A stretch of 64,000 bases of DNA from Microbacterium imperiale (GTDB lineage Bacteria; Actinomycetota; Actinomycetes; Actinomycetales; Microbacteriaceae). The translations under genes were made by a program, and so were the position numbers. The stretch lies in contig NZ_JAGIOK010000001.1 in the NCBI RefSeq assembly GCF_017876655.1, positions 992,001-1,056,000 on the forward strand, written 5' to 3'. Below the pieces are notes generated by a model. It saw only the letters and a program-made list of their open reading frames with translations. It searched no databases and was not told the DNA's origin. This document shows, piece by piece, positions 43,070 to 51,891 of the stretch. The first letter of the stretch is position 1, and the number at the start of each line of letters is the position of its first letter.

Positions 43070-44023
43070 ATGACGTGGATGATCCGACCACCACTGGATG
43101 TCGTCGTGCGGAGTCGCGAGGCGGACGAGGTCGTCAGGGGGCACCTGAATCGGGCCCGCCGATCGGGTGCGGCGACGCCGATCGCGCGCGGGTCGTACGC
43201 CGCTTCCCAGGCCTGGGCCGCTCTGAACCCGCGGGATGCTCATGCCCAGCGCGTCTGGGAGGCGGCTGCTCGTCTGCGGCCCGGCGCGGTTTTCTCGCAT
43301 CACGCGGCGGCCGCGGTGCTCGGGATCGACCAGATCGGCTCCTGGCCGCGAACGATCGACGTCACGACGGCCACGACTGGGGGCTCGTCCGGAGTCATCC
43401 GTCGACACCGGCGTCCCGTGGAAGCCGACGAAGTCGTCCCGTGGGGCGAGCACTTCGTCACATCCCCGGCCCGCACCGCCGTCGACCTCGCGTCGGTCCT
43501 GCCCTTCACGGCGGGCGTCGTCGCCGCCGACCAGGCGCTCTGGCGTCGACGCTCCGGCGGCGCGCTCTGCGCACGGGGCGACCTGGATGACGCGGCATCC
43601 CGTTACACCGGACGCTCGCACGCGCGCGTCGCCGCTGTGAGCTCATTCGCCACCGATCTCGCAGACAGCGTCCGGGAGTCCGAGAGTCGCGTGCTCATCG
43701 ACCGGCTCGGCTTCCCCGCGCCGACGCTGCAGCAGCGCTTCGTGCTGTCGGACGGAGCCACCGCATTCGCGGACTTCTGGTGGCCCGAGCACGAGCACAT
43801 CGGCGAGTTCGACGGAACCGGCAAGTACCTCGACCCCGCGCTGCGCAGCGGCCGGACGCCCGAAGAGGCGCTCATCGCCGAGAAGGACCGCGGCGACGCT
43901 CTGCGCCGGTCGGTGCGGGCGCTATCGCGCTGGCGTACGCCGCACCTGCGGCATCCGCGCCTGCTGTACGACATCCTGCGCGCCGACGGCCTCCCCGCCG
44001 TGCGACCCCGTCCCGGCCGTTGA
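43070..44023 (+). CDS. AbiEi-like/DUF559-like protein (possible antitoxin-fold DNA-binding plus nuclease-like domain)
   Basis: This 317-residue protein has an N-terminal winged-helix-like region with TPIARGSYAASQAW, then VFSHHAAAAVLGIDQIG and RHRRPVEADEVVPWGEHFVTSPARTAVDLA, the layout of AbiEi-type regulator proteins. The C-terminal part, FADFWWPEHEHIGEFDGTGKY ... EEALIAEKDRGDALRR, resembles the DUF559/PD-(D/E)xK endonuclease core (D-x(n)-E-x-D and later EKxRxxxLR). No toxin gene (AbiEii) is adjacent. Similar repeats bracket the gene, which suggests insertion as a unit. Function unproven. Confidence 0.6.
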   Translation: MTWMIRPPLDVVVRSREADEVVRGHLNRARRSGAATPIARGSYAASQAWAALNPRDAHAQRVWEAAARLRPGAVFSHHAAAAVLGIDQIGSWPRTIDVTTATTGGSSGVIRRHRRPVEADEVVPWGEHFVTSPARTAVDLASVLPFTAGVVAADQALWRRRSGGALCARGDLDDAASRYTGRSHARVAAVSSFATDLADSVRESESRVLIDRLGFPAPTLQQRFVLSDGATAFADFWWPEHEHIGEFDGTGKYLDPALRSGRTPEEALIAEKDRGDALRRSVRALSRWRTPHLRHPRLLYDILRADGLPAVRPRPGR

Positions 44024-44036
44024 CGGTCGCGCGGCT

Positions 44037-44100
44037 ATCGCGCGCAGTTCGCTCGATCGCGCGCAGTTCAAACAGCGCGCGATGCCCCGAAGTGCGCCCG
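44037..44100. repeat. flanking repeat element, copy 2
   Basis: ATCGCGCGCAGTTC occurs at 44037 and 44056 (19-base spacing), with GAAGTGCGC 33 bases after the second. Layout and spacings equal those of copy 1 at 42880-42943. It begins 14 bases after the stop of the AbiEi-like gene. Confidence 0.8.
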
Positions 44101-44127
44101 ACGCCGCGTCCCACACCCGACCGACCG

Positions 44128-45585
44128 CTACCAGCTGACGGGGAGGGCCTTGCCTTCCTCGTAGCCGGCGGCGGACTGCAGGCCCACCGTCGCGCGGTCG
44201 TGGAACTCGGCGACGCTCGCGGCACCCGCGTAGGTGAACGACGACCGCACTCCCGAGGTGATCATGTCGAGCAGGTCCTCGACCCCGGGACGCAGCGGGT
44301 CGAGGTAGATGCGCGACGACGAGATGCCCTCGGCGAACAGTTCCTTGCGAGCCCGCTCGTAGGCGTCGAGGCGCCCGAACCGGCCGACGACCGCCTTCGT
44401 CGACGCCATCCCCCACGATTCCTTGAACACGCGGCCCTCATCGTCGACCTGCACCTCGCCGGGAGACTCGATCGTCCCGGCGAACCACGAGCCGATCATG
44501 ACGGATGCCGCACCGGCGGCCAACGCCAGGGCGACGTCACGCGGGTAGCGCACCCCGCCGTCGGCCCAGACGTGCGCTCCTCGCTCGGCGGCTGCCTGCG
44601 CCGTCTCGAGCACGGCGGAGAACTGCGGCCGCCCCACAGCGGTCATCATGCGGGTCGTGCACATCGCGCCGGGGCCCACGCCGACCTTCAGGATCGTGGC
44701 GCCCGCGTCGACGAGGTCGGCGACGCCGTCCGCGGTGACGATGTTGCCGGCGACGATGGGCAGCCCGAGGTCGAGCGCGGATACCTCGCGCAGAGCGCGC
44801 AGCATCCCCTCCTGGTGTCCGTGGGCGGTGTCGACCACGAGCACGTCGACGCCGGCCGCCGCGAGCGCCCGGGCCTTCGCGGCGGCGTCGCCGTTGATGC
44901 CGATGGCTGCCGCGACGATCAGCCGGCCGTCGGCGTCGACCGCGGGCCGGTAGATCGCGGTGCGCAGCGCGCTGCGTCGTGACAGCGTTCCGACGAGGGC
45001 GCCCTGGTGCAGAACGGCGACGACGGGCACGCCGGCGGCGTCGATGAGGTCGAACGCAGCCCGCGGGTCGGGCACGTCATCGGCGTCGATCGCGGTGGCG
45101 CGATCTCGTACGAGGTCGCCCAGCCGCGCGTCGGGCAGGGCGGTCGCGAGGCGTCCGGCCGGTACGATCCCGACGATGTCGTCGAAGCGCAGCGGCCCGG
45201 CGCCCGCCTCGGCGACGACGATGCCGTGCCCCTCGAGCGCGGGGAGGATGCGGGATGCCTCGGCGACCGTCGCGTCGGGAGAGAGGACGATCGGCGTGTC
45301 CCAGGCGACCGGCTGATCTTTGACCCAGCGGATCGCCGCGTCGAGATCCTGGAGCGGCATGTCCTGCGGCAGCACGCCCAGCCCGCCGCGCCGAGCGAGC
45401 GTCGCCGCCAGCCGCGGCCCGGTGACCGAGTTCATGTTGGCCGACACGATCGGGATGGTCGCGGTGGTGCCGTCGCCCGGCGACAGGTCGACGTCGAGCC
45501 GGCTCGTGATCGCCGATCGGCGGGGCACGAGGAAGACGTCGGAGTACGTCAGATCGACCGTGGGCTGGGCACCGGAGAAACGCAT
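44128..45585 (-). CDS. guaB1: GuaB1-family IMP dehydrogenase-related protein (probable GMP reductase)
   Basis: The 485-residue (beta/alpha)8 barrel has two CBS domains inserted (about residues 95-215). FLVPRRSAITSRLDVDLS opens the fold, and the catalytic Cys loop is VGPGAMCTTRMMTAVGRPQ, followed by GGVRYPRDVALALAAGAASVMIGS. Actinobacterial GuaB1 has been shown to act as a GMP reductase (GMP to IMP, NADPH) rather than an IMP dehydrogenase, with the CBS module giving nucleotide control. AAGGG lies just before the ATG. Confidence 0.88.
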   Translation of the reverse strand: MRFSGAQPTVDLTYSDVFLVPRRSAITSRLDVDLSPGDGTTATIPIVSANMNSVTGPRLAATLARRGGLGVLPQDMPLQDLDAAIRWVKDQPVAWDTPIVLSPDATVAEASRILPALEGHGIVVAEAGAGPLRFDDIVGIVPAGRLATALPDARLGDLVRDRATAIDADDVPDPRAAFDLIDAAGVPVVAVLHQGALVGTLSRRSALRTAIYRPAVDADGRLIVAAAIGINGDAAAKARALAAAGVDVLVVDTAHGHQEGMLRALREVSALDLGLPIVAGNIVTADGVADLVDAGATILKVGVGPGAMCTTRMMTAVGRPQFSAVLETAQAAAERGAHVWADGGVRYPRDVALALAAGAASVMIGSWFAGTIESPGEVQVDDEGRVFKESWGMASTKAVVGRFGRLDAYERARKELFAEGISSSRIYLDPLRPGVEDLLDMITSGVRSSFTYAGAASVAEFHDRATVGLQSAAGYEEGKALPVSW

Positions 45586-45782
45586 ACCCTTCACGCTACG
45601 CCGCCCCCGCGGGCCCCGCTCGGAGCGGGGCCGGAGAACCTCGCGGTGGCGTCGCGCCCTCCCACATCGGCCGCGCAAGGCGGCATCCGGGCCGATGATC
45701 TGGGCTACCCTAGGAGACTGTGCGCGGCGACTGACCACCGCCGTGGAAACTGATCTTCACCGATGAAAGCAGGCGATCTGCC

Positions 45783-48700
45783 GTGTCCAGCCAGGCGACC
45801 GGAATCGGAACCTCGAACGACGGAGAGTTCGGAGCGAACGAATGGCTCGTCGCTGAACTGTACGAACAGTTCCGCGAAGACAAGAACTCGGTGGACAAGG
45901 AGTGGTGGCCCACCCTCGAGGCCTACGCCGCCCACATCGGCGAGAGCACGGATGCCGCCGCCGCGAAGCCCGCGCAGCCGGCCGCCGCACCCGCCGCCGA
46001 CAAGCCCGCGCCGGCTCCGGCGCCCCAGCATCCCGTGACGGCCCCGATCCCCACGGTCGGCGCGCAGCCGGTGGCCCGCACGACCGCACGCCCCGCCGCG
46101 GCTCAGCCCGTTCCCGCTCAGGCGCCCACCGCCCCGGCGGCCGAGGTCGAGCAGCGCGAAGACGTCGTCACGCCGCTGCGCGGCATGCCCAAGACCCTCG
46201 CGGCGAACATGGACGACTCGCTGACGGTTCCCACCGCGACCAGCGTGCGCACGATCCCCGCGAAGCTGATGATCGACAACCGGATCGTCATCAACAACCA
46301 CATGTCGCGCACCCGCGGCGGCAAGATCAGCTTCACCCACCTCATCGGCTGGGCGCTCATCCAGGCGCTCAAGGCCTTCCCGAGCCAGAACGTCTCGTAC
46401 GCCGAGGTCGACGGCAAGCCGTCGGTCATCGCGCACGCCCACGTCGGCCTCGGCATCGCGATCGACCTCCCCAAGCCCGACGGCACCCGCGCGCTCATGG
46501 TCCCGAGCATCAAGCGCGCCGAGTCGCTCACCTTCGGCGAGTACCTCGCCGCCTACGAAGACCTCGTGTCGCGAGCGCGGAAGAACAAGCTCACCGCCGC
46601 CGACTTCCAGGGCACCACGATCTCGCTGACCAACCCCGGCGGCATCGGCACGGTCCACTCGGTCCCCCGTCTCATGAAGGGGCAGGGGTCGATCATCGGC
46701 GCCGGCGCGCTCGACTACCCGGCGGAGTTCCAGGGCTCGAGCGAGAAGACGCTCGTCAACCTCGGCATCGGCAAGACCATCACGCTGACGAGCACGTACG
46801 ACCACCGCGTCATCCAGGGTGCGGGTTCGGGCGAGTTCCTCAAGACCGTCCACGAGCTGCTGATCGGCAAGAACGGCTTCTACGACGACATCTTCGCCGC
46901 GCTGCGCATCCCGTACGCGCCCATCCAGTGGTCGACCGACATCAACGTCGACCTCGCCGAGCGCGTCGACAAGACCGCCCGCGTGCAGGAGCTCATCAAC
47001 TCGTACCGCGTGCGCGGCCACCTCATGGCCGACATCGACCCGCTCGAGTACCGCCAGCGCACGCACCCCGACCTCGAGATCGAGCAGCACGGCCTGACGT
47101 TCTGGGACCTCGACCGCGAGTTCGTCACGGGCGGCTTCGGCAGCAAGCGCGTCATGAAGCTGCGCGAGATCCTCGGCGTCCTGCGCGACTCGTACTGCCG
47201 CACGATCGGCATCGAGTACATGCACATCCAGGACCCCGAGCAGCGCAAGTGGTTCCAGGACAACGTCGAGGTCAAGTACCAGAAGCCCGGGCACGACGAG
47301 CAGCTGCGCATCCTCGGCAAGCTCAACCAGGCCGAGGCGTTCGAGACCTTCCTGCAGACCAAGTACGTCGGACAGAAGCGCTTCAGCCTCGAAGGCGGCG
47401 AGTCGCTCATCCCGCTGCTCGACGAGGTCCTCCAGGGCGCGGCGCGCACCGGTCTCGAGGGCGCTGCGATCGGCATGGCCCACCGCGGCCGCCTGAACGT
47501 GCTGACCAACATCGCCGGCAAGACCTACGGCCAGGTCTTCCGCGAGTTCGAGGGCTCGGTCGCGATCGGCTCGAAGAGCGGCTCGGGGGATGTGAAGTAC
47601 CACCTCGGCACCGAGGGGACCTTCGTCGGCGACGAGGGCGACGAGCTGCCGGTCTACCTCGCGGCGAACCCGTCGCACCTCGAGACCGTCGACGGCGTGC
47701 TCGAGGGCATCGTTCGGGCCAAGCAGGACCGCGGGCCGATCGGGTCGTTCTCCTGGCTGCCGATCCTCGTCCATGGCGATGCCGCGTTCGCGGGGCAGGG
47801 CGTCGTCGTCGAGACGCTGCAGATGTCGCAGCTGCGCGGCTACCGCACCGGTGGCACCGTGCACGTCGTGGTCAACAACCAGGTCGGCTTCACGACGCTC
47901 CCGCTCGACGCCCGCTCCTCCGTCTACGCCACCGACGTCGCGAAGACCATCCAGGCGCCGATCTTCCACGTCAACGGCGACGACCCCGAGGCCGTCGTCC
48001 ATGTCGCGCAGCTGGCGTTCCGCTACCGCCAGGAGTTCAAGCGCGACGTCGTCATCGACCTCGTCTGCTACCGCCGCCGCGGCCACAACGAGGGCGATGA
48101 CCCCTCGATGACGCAGCCGCTCATGACCAACCTCATCGAGGCGAAGCGTTCGGTGCGCCGCCTGTACACCGAGTCGCTCGTCGGCCGCGGTGACATCACC
48201 GAGGAAGAGTACGAGCAGGCCAAGCGCGACTTCCAGGACCGCCTCGAGGTGGCGTTCGCCGAGACCCACGCCGCCGAGACCGGCGCGTCGGGCCCGGTCG
48301 GCCTCTCCGGCCCGATCGACCAGGCCGTCGGTGCGCCCGAGACGACCGGCGTGGGCGAAGACGTGATTCACCAGATCGGCGACGCCTTCGTCAACGCACC
48401 CGACCAGTTCACGGTGCACGGCAAGCTCAAGCAGCTGCTCGACAAGCGCCACGACATGAGCCGCAACGGCAACATCGACTGGGCGATGGGTGAGCTGTTC
48501 GCGTTCGGGTCGCTGCTGATGGAGGGCACCAACGTCCGCCTGGCGGGCCAGGATGCCCGACGCGGCACGTTCGTGCAGCGTCACGCCGTACTTCACGACC
48601 GCGCGAACGGCCAGGAGTGGCTGCCGCTCGCGAACCTGTCGGAGAACCAGGGCCGTTTCTACGTGTACGACTCGCTGCTCAGCGAGTACGCGGCGATGGC

Positions 48701-49496
48701 ATTCGAGTACGGCTACTCCGTCGAACGCGCCGACTCCCTCGTACTGTGGGAGGCGCAGTTCGGCGACTTCGCCAACGGCGCGCAGTCCGTGATCGACGAG
48801 TTCATCTCGTCGGCCGAGCAGAAGTGGGCCCAGCAGTCGGGCGTCGTGCTCCTGCTCCCCCACGGCTACGAGGGTCAGGGCCCCGACCACTCCTCGGCTC
48901 GCATCGAGCGCTACCTGCAGATGTGCGCGCAGGACAACATGACCGTGGCGCGCCCCTCGACGCCCGCGTCGTACTTCCATCTGCTGCGGCGTCAGGCGTA
49001 CGCGCGTCCGCGCCGTCCGCTCGTGGTGTTCACGCCCAAGGCGATGCTGCGTCTGCGCGGCGCGACCAGCCCGGTGGCGGACTTCCAGACCGGCCGTTTC
49101 GAGCCCGTCCTCGACGACCGCACGGTCGCCGACAAGGCAGCCGTCAAGCGCGTGCTGCTGCACTCGGGCAAGATCCACTGGGACCTCAAGGCCGAGCTCG
49201 ACAAGAAGCCGAACCCCGAGATCGCCCTCGTGCGGCTCGAGCAGTTCTACCCGGCGCCGGTCGAGGAGCTCAACCGTGTGATCGAGAGCTACCCGAACGC
49301 CGAGCTCGTGTGGGTGCAGGACGAGCCCGAGAACCAGGGCGCGTGGCCGTTCATCGCCCTCGAGGTCGCCGCGCAGCTGCGGGGCCGCGGCGTTCGCGGC
49401 GTCACCCGGTCGGCTGCCGCGTCGACGGCCACCGGTTCACCGAAGGTCCACGCCGCAGAGCAGGCCAAGCTCATGGAGCAGGCGCTGACTCTCTGA
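45783..49496 (+). CDS. kgd: multifunctional 2-oxoglutarate metabolism enzyme (decarboxylase/dehydrogenase E1 with acyltransferase domain)
   Basis: The 1237-residue protein has a GTG start. It starts with a short E1-type segment (NEWLVAELYEQFREDKNSVDKEWW), then a Pro/Ala linker. The E2-like acyltransferase domain (residues ~115-345) has NLGIGKTITLTSTYDHRVIQG, with the catalytic His. The ThDP-dependent 2-oxoglutarate decarboxylase E1 domain follows, with MAHRGRLNVLTN, HLGTEGTF, HGDAAFAGQGVV and RRRGHNEGDDPSMTQPLM. No lipoyl domain is present, as in M. tuberculosis Kgd. It joins the TCA cycle at 2-oxoglutarate and partners with a separate E2/E3. It is probably regulated by the FHA protein GarA/OdhI, which is not in this window. 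Confidence 0.96.
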   Translation: MSSQATGIGTSNDGEFGANEWLVAELYEQFREDKNSVDKEWWPTLEAYAAHIGESTDAAAAKPAQPAAAPAADKPAPAPAPQHPVTAPIPTVGAQPVARTTARPAAAQPVPAQAPTAPAAEVEQREDVVTPLRGMPKTLAANMDDSLTVPTATSVRTIPAKLMIDNRIVINNHMSRTRGGKISFTHLIGWALIQALKAFPSQNVSYAEVDGKPSVIAHAHVGLGIAIDLPKPDGTRALMVPSIKRAESLTFGEYLAAYEDLVSRARKNKLTAADFQGTTISLTNPGGIGTVHSVPRLMKGQGSIIGAGALDYPAEFQGSSEKTLVNLGIGKTITLTSTYDHRVIQGAGSGEFLKTVHELLIGKNGFYDDIFAALRIPYAPIQWSTDINVDLAERVDKTARVQELINSYRVRGHLMADIDPLEYRQRTHPDLEIEQHGLTFWDLDREFVTGGFGSKRVMKLREILGVLRDSYCRTIGIEYMHIQDPEQRKWFQDNVEVKYQKPGHDEQLRILGKLNQAEAFETFLQTKYVGQKRFSLEGGESLIPLLDEVLQGAARTGLEGAAIGMAHRGRLNVLTNIAGKTYGQVFREFEGSVAIGSKSGSGDVKYHLGTEGTFVGDEGDELPVYLAANPSHLETVDGVLEGIVRAKQDRGPIGSFSWLPILVHGDAAFAGQGVVVETLQMSQLRGYRTGGTVHVVVNNQVGFTTLPLDARSSVYATDVAKTIQAPIFHVNGDDPEAVVHVAQLAFRYRQEFKRDVVIDLVCYRRRGHNEGDDPSMTQPLMTNLIEAKRSVRRLYTESLVGRGDITEEEYEQAKRDFQDRLEVAFAETHAAETGASGPVGLSGPIDQAVGAPETTGVGEDVIHQIGDAFVNAPDQFTVHGKLKQLLDKRHDMSRNGNIDWAMGELFAFGSLLMEGTNVRLAGQDARRGTFVQRHAVLHDRANGQEWLPLANLSENQGRFYVYDSLLSEYAAMAFEYGYSVERADSLVLWEAQFGDFANGAQSVIDEFISSAEQKWAQQSGVVLLLPHGYEGQGPDHSSARIERYLQMCAQDNMTVARPSTPASYFHLLRRQAYARPRRPLVVFTPKAMLRLRGATSPVADFQTGRFEPVLDDRTVADKAAVKRVLLHSGKIHWDLKAELDKKPNPEIALVRLEQFYPAPVEELNRVIESYPNAELVWVQDEPENQGAWPFIALEVAAQLRGRGVRGVTRSAAASTATGSPKVHAAEQAKLMEQALTL

Positions 49497-49508
49497 GGGC
49501 GCAGACGA

Positions 49509-49550
49509 ACGGAAGAGGGCCGGATGGGATTCCATCCGGCCCTCTTCCGT
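49509..49550. terminator. strong terminator after kgd
   Basis: A 19-bp perfect stem (ACGGAAGAGGGCCGGATGG and complement) with a four-base loop, 13 bases after the kgd stop and about 50 bases before the convergent rsrA stop. Confidence 0.92.
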
Positions 49551-49599
49551 TCTCCGCGGGGCTGCTGACTCTTCGAGCCGTGCCCTCGGGGGCGGGGTG

Positions 49600-49848
49600 T
49601 CAGGCGTGCGCGGCGCTCTGCGCCTCACGCAGTCGCGCGAGCACCTGGTCGCGCAGCTCTTCGGGCGCCGTCTCACGGCACGCCCGGGCGACGACCTCGG
49701 TCAGCGTGCGCGATACGAGAGCCTCGTCACGACAGGCCGGGCACGATTCCAGGTGCTCACGGATGTCGGAGTGCTCGGTCTTGCAGACCTCGTTGCGCAG
49801 ATACTCTTCCAGGTCGCGTCGTGCTTTGTCGCAGCCGCAGTCGCTCAT
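49600..49848 (-). CDS. rsrA: RsrA-like mycothiol-system anti-sigma factor
   Basis: The 82-residue protein has a ZAS zinc anti-sigma domain: H32xxxC36xxC39 (HLESCPAC) plus earlier Cys residues (CGC, residues 4-6, and C22) that can act in the redox switch. Oxidative or disulfide stress forms disulfides, ejects zinc and frees SigR. It overlaps the sigR stop by four bases (ATGA), giving matched sigma and anti-sigma synthesis. Confidence 0.93.
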   Translation of the reverse strand: MSDCGCDKARRDLEEYLRNEVCKTEHSDIREHLESCPACRDEALVSRTLTEVVARACRETAPEELRDQVLARLREAQSAAHA

Positions 49849-50498
49849 TTCTTGCTCCTCGTGGCGGGCATCTCGATGCCGCGCTCCTTCGCATAGTCGG
49901 CCAGCAGGTCACGCAGCAGCCGCCTGCCGCGGTGCAGACGGCTCATGACCGTGCCGATCGGGGTCTTCATGATGTCGGCGATCTCCTGGTAGGCGAAGCC
50001 CTCGACGTCGGCGAGGTACACCGCCAGCCGGAAATCCTCGGGGATCGACTGCAGCGCATCCTTCACGGCGGATGCCGGCATGTGGTCGATCGCTTCGGCC
50101 TCGGCCGACCGGCTGCTCGAGGCGGTGGTCGACTCGGCCCCGCCCAGCTGCCAGTCCTCGAGGTCGTCGATGGTGCCCTGGTAGGGCTCGCGCTGCTTCT
50201 TCCGATACGTGTTGATGTACGTATTGGTGAGGATGCGGTACAGCCAGGCCTTGAGGTTCGTGCGCTGCGTGAAGGACGACCACGAGGCGAACGCCTTGAC
50301 GAAGGTCTCTTGGACCAGGTCGGCGGCATCGGCCGGGTTGCGCGTCATCCGCATGGCGGCCGCGTACAGCTGGTCCATGAACGGGAGCGCCTGCTCCTCG
50401 AACTGGACACTCGGATCCGTGACCGCTTGCTCTTCCATCAGCGGCCAGTCTACGTCGGCGTCCCACAGGTCTATCACGGGCTCGATCGTGGCGATCAT
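49845..50498 (-). CDS. sigR: ECF sigma factor SigR/SigH (thiol/disulfide stress)
   Basis: The 217-residue protein has sigma region 2 ([36 protein letters not shown] ... [21 protein letters not shown]) and region 4 ([47 protein letters not shown]). It directs transcription of thioredoxin, mycothiol and proteostasis genes under disulfide stress. A later ATG (MEEQAVTDP, residue 21) could be the true start and would fit the more common family length. A near-perfect SigR promoter lies 45 bases upstream of the start. Confidence 0.95.
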   Translation of the reverse strand: MIATIEPVIDLWDADVDWPLMEEQAVTDPSVQFEEQALPFMDQLYAAAMRMTRNPADAADLVQETFVKAFASWSSFTQRTNLKAWLYRILTNTYINTYRKKQREPYQGTIDDLEDWQLGGAESTTASSSRSAEAEAIDHMPASAVKDALQSIPEDFRLAVYLADVEGFAYQEIADIMKTPIGTVMSRLHRGRRLLRDLLADYAKERGIEMPATRSKK

Positions 50499-50542
50499 GG
50501 GCTCCTTTCCTCACAGACGGCGAACGCGTTCGATACTGTGGG

Positions 50543-50569
50543 AACTGATGAACCCCGCCGCGTATTCCC
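50543..50569 (-). promoter_or_regulatory. SigR-type autoregulatory promoter
   Basis: On the minus strand GGGAAT, exactly 18 bases and GTT match the SigR/SigH consensus GGAAT-N18-GTT. It sits directly upstream of sigR, overlapping the first codons of the divergent aroA gene, so SigR can amplify its own expression. Confidence 0.85.
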
Positions 50570-51891
50570 CCGGTTCCGTCGCCGACGGCGATACGTGGCG
50601 TGCGCCGGTGGCCGACGGTCCCGTGCGCGCCGAGGTCTCGGTGCCCGGATCCAAGTCTCTGACCAACCGTGAGCTCGTCCTGTCCGCGCTCGCGGAGTCC
50701 CCGTCGCGGCTCGTCGCTCCCCTGCACTCGGACGACTCGGCACGGATGATCGACGCGCTCCGCGCTCTGGGGGCGCAGATCGAGGCCGTCCCGGGCGACG
50801 GCCCGTTCGGCCCCGACCTCGTGGTCACCCCGCTCTCAGGCGACGCCGCCGACGCCGTCGTCGACTGCGGCCAGGCCGGCACCGTCATGCGTTTCGTCAC
50901 TCCGCTCGCGGGCCTGGTCCGCGGTGAGGTCACCGTGACGGCCCACGAAAGCGCTCTGCACCGCCCGATGGGCGAGATGATCCGCAGCCTGCGCGAGCTC
51001 GGCGTCGACATCGACGACGGCGGACGATGGATGCTGCCCTTCCTCGTCCACGGCCACGGACATGTGCGCGGTGGCGAGGTCACGATCGACGCGAGCGCCT
51101 CGAGCCAGTTCGTCTCCGGGCTCCTCCTCGCCGCTCCGCGATTCGACGTGGGCCTGCGGCTGGTGCACGAGGGACGGCGCCTGCCGAGCGTGCCGCACAT
51201 CGATATGACGGTCGAGGCCCTCGCGCACCGGGGCGTGCACGTCGAGCGCCCGAGCGAGCGCGAATGGCTCGTGCCGGCCGGTCCGCTGCGCGGCAAAGAG
51301 CTGACGATCGAGCCCGATCTGTCCAACGCCGCTCCGTTCCTCGCGGCCGCTGTGCTCACCGGCGGGCGCGTCTCGATCCCCCACTGGCCCATCCACTCCA
51401 CGCAACCCGGTGCCCTGCTCGCCGACATCCTCACCGAGATCGGCGCCCGTGTGACGCGGCGCAGCGGCGTACTGTCCGTCACCGGCACCGGAGAGATCCG
51501 CGGTGTCGACCTCGACCTCACCGCCGCGAGCGAGCTGACCCCGTCGCTGTTCGCGCTGGCGGCCTTCGCCGACGCTCCGAGCACCCTGCACGGCATCGGC
51601 CACATCCGCGGCCACGAGACGGACCGCATCGCGGCGCTCGTCGGCAACCTCCGCGCGCTCGGCGGCCAGGCCGAAGAGCTCGAGGACGGCATCCGCATCA
51701 CCCCGGTGCCCCTGCGCGGCGGCCTCTGGCGGGCGCACCACGACCACCGGATGGCCACCGCCGGCGCGATCATCGGTCTGCGCGTCCCGGGTGTCGAGGT
51801 CGACGACATCGGCACGACCGCGAAGACGATGCCCGAGTTCCCCCGCCTGTGGGACGAGATGCTCGGCGCCGACGCGCGGGACGCCGGGTGA
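50548..51891 (+). CDS. aroA: 3-phosphoshikimate 1-carboxyvinyltransferase (EPSP synthase)
   Basis: The 447-residue protein has VPGSKSLTNRELVLSALA (phosphoshikimate/PEP Lys-Ser site), DCGQAGTVMRFVTPLAG, SASSQFVSGLLLAA and GHIRGHETDRIAAL. It makes EPSP from shikimate-3-phosphate and PEP in the shikimate pathway. The start ATG at 50548 lies 49 bases from the divergent sigR start and within its promoter. Its stop overlaps the rsgA GTG (GTGA). Confidence 0.96.
   Translation: MNPAAYSPGSVADGDTWRAPVADGPVRAEVSVPGSKSLTNRELVLSALAESPSRLVAPLHSDDSARMIDALRALGAQIEAVPGDGPFGPDLVVTPLSGDAADAVVDCGQAGTVMRFVTPLAGLVRGEVTVTAHESALHRPMGEMIRSLRELGVDIDDGGRWMLPFLVHGHGHVRGGEVTIDASASSQFVSGLLLAAPRFDVGLRLVHEGRRLPSVPHIDMTVEALAHRGVHVERPSEREWLVPAGPLRGKELTIEPDLSNAAPFLAAAVLTGGRVSIPHWPIHSTQPGALLADILTEIGARVTRRSGVLSVTGTGEIRGVDLDLTAASELTPSLFALAAFADAPSTLHGIGHIRGHETDRIAALVGNLRALGGQAEELEDGIRITPVPLRGGLWRAHHDHRMATAGAIIGLRVPGVEVDDIGTTAKTMPEFPRLWDEMLGADARDAG

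Noticed and set aside
45705..49178. 1157-residue open frame on the minus strand
   Set aside because: It is antisense to kgd, whose domains are unambiguous; long antisense frames are normal at this GC content.
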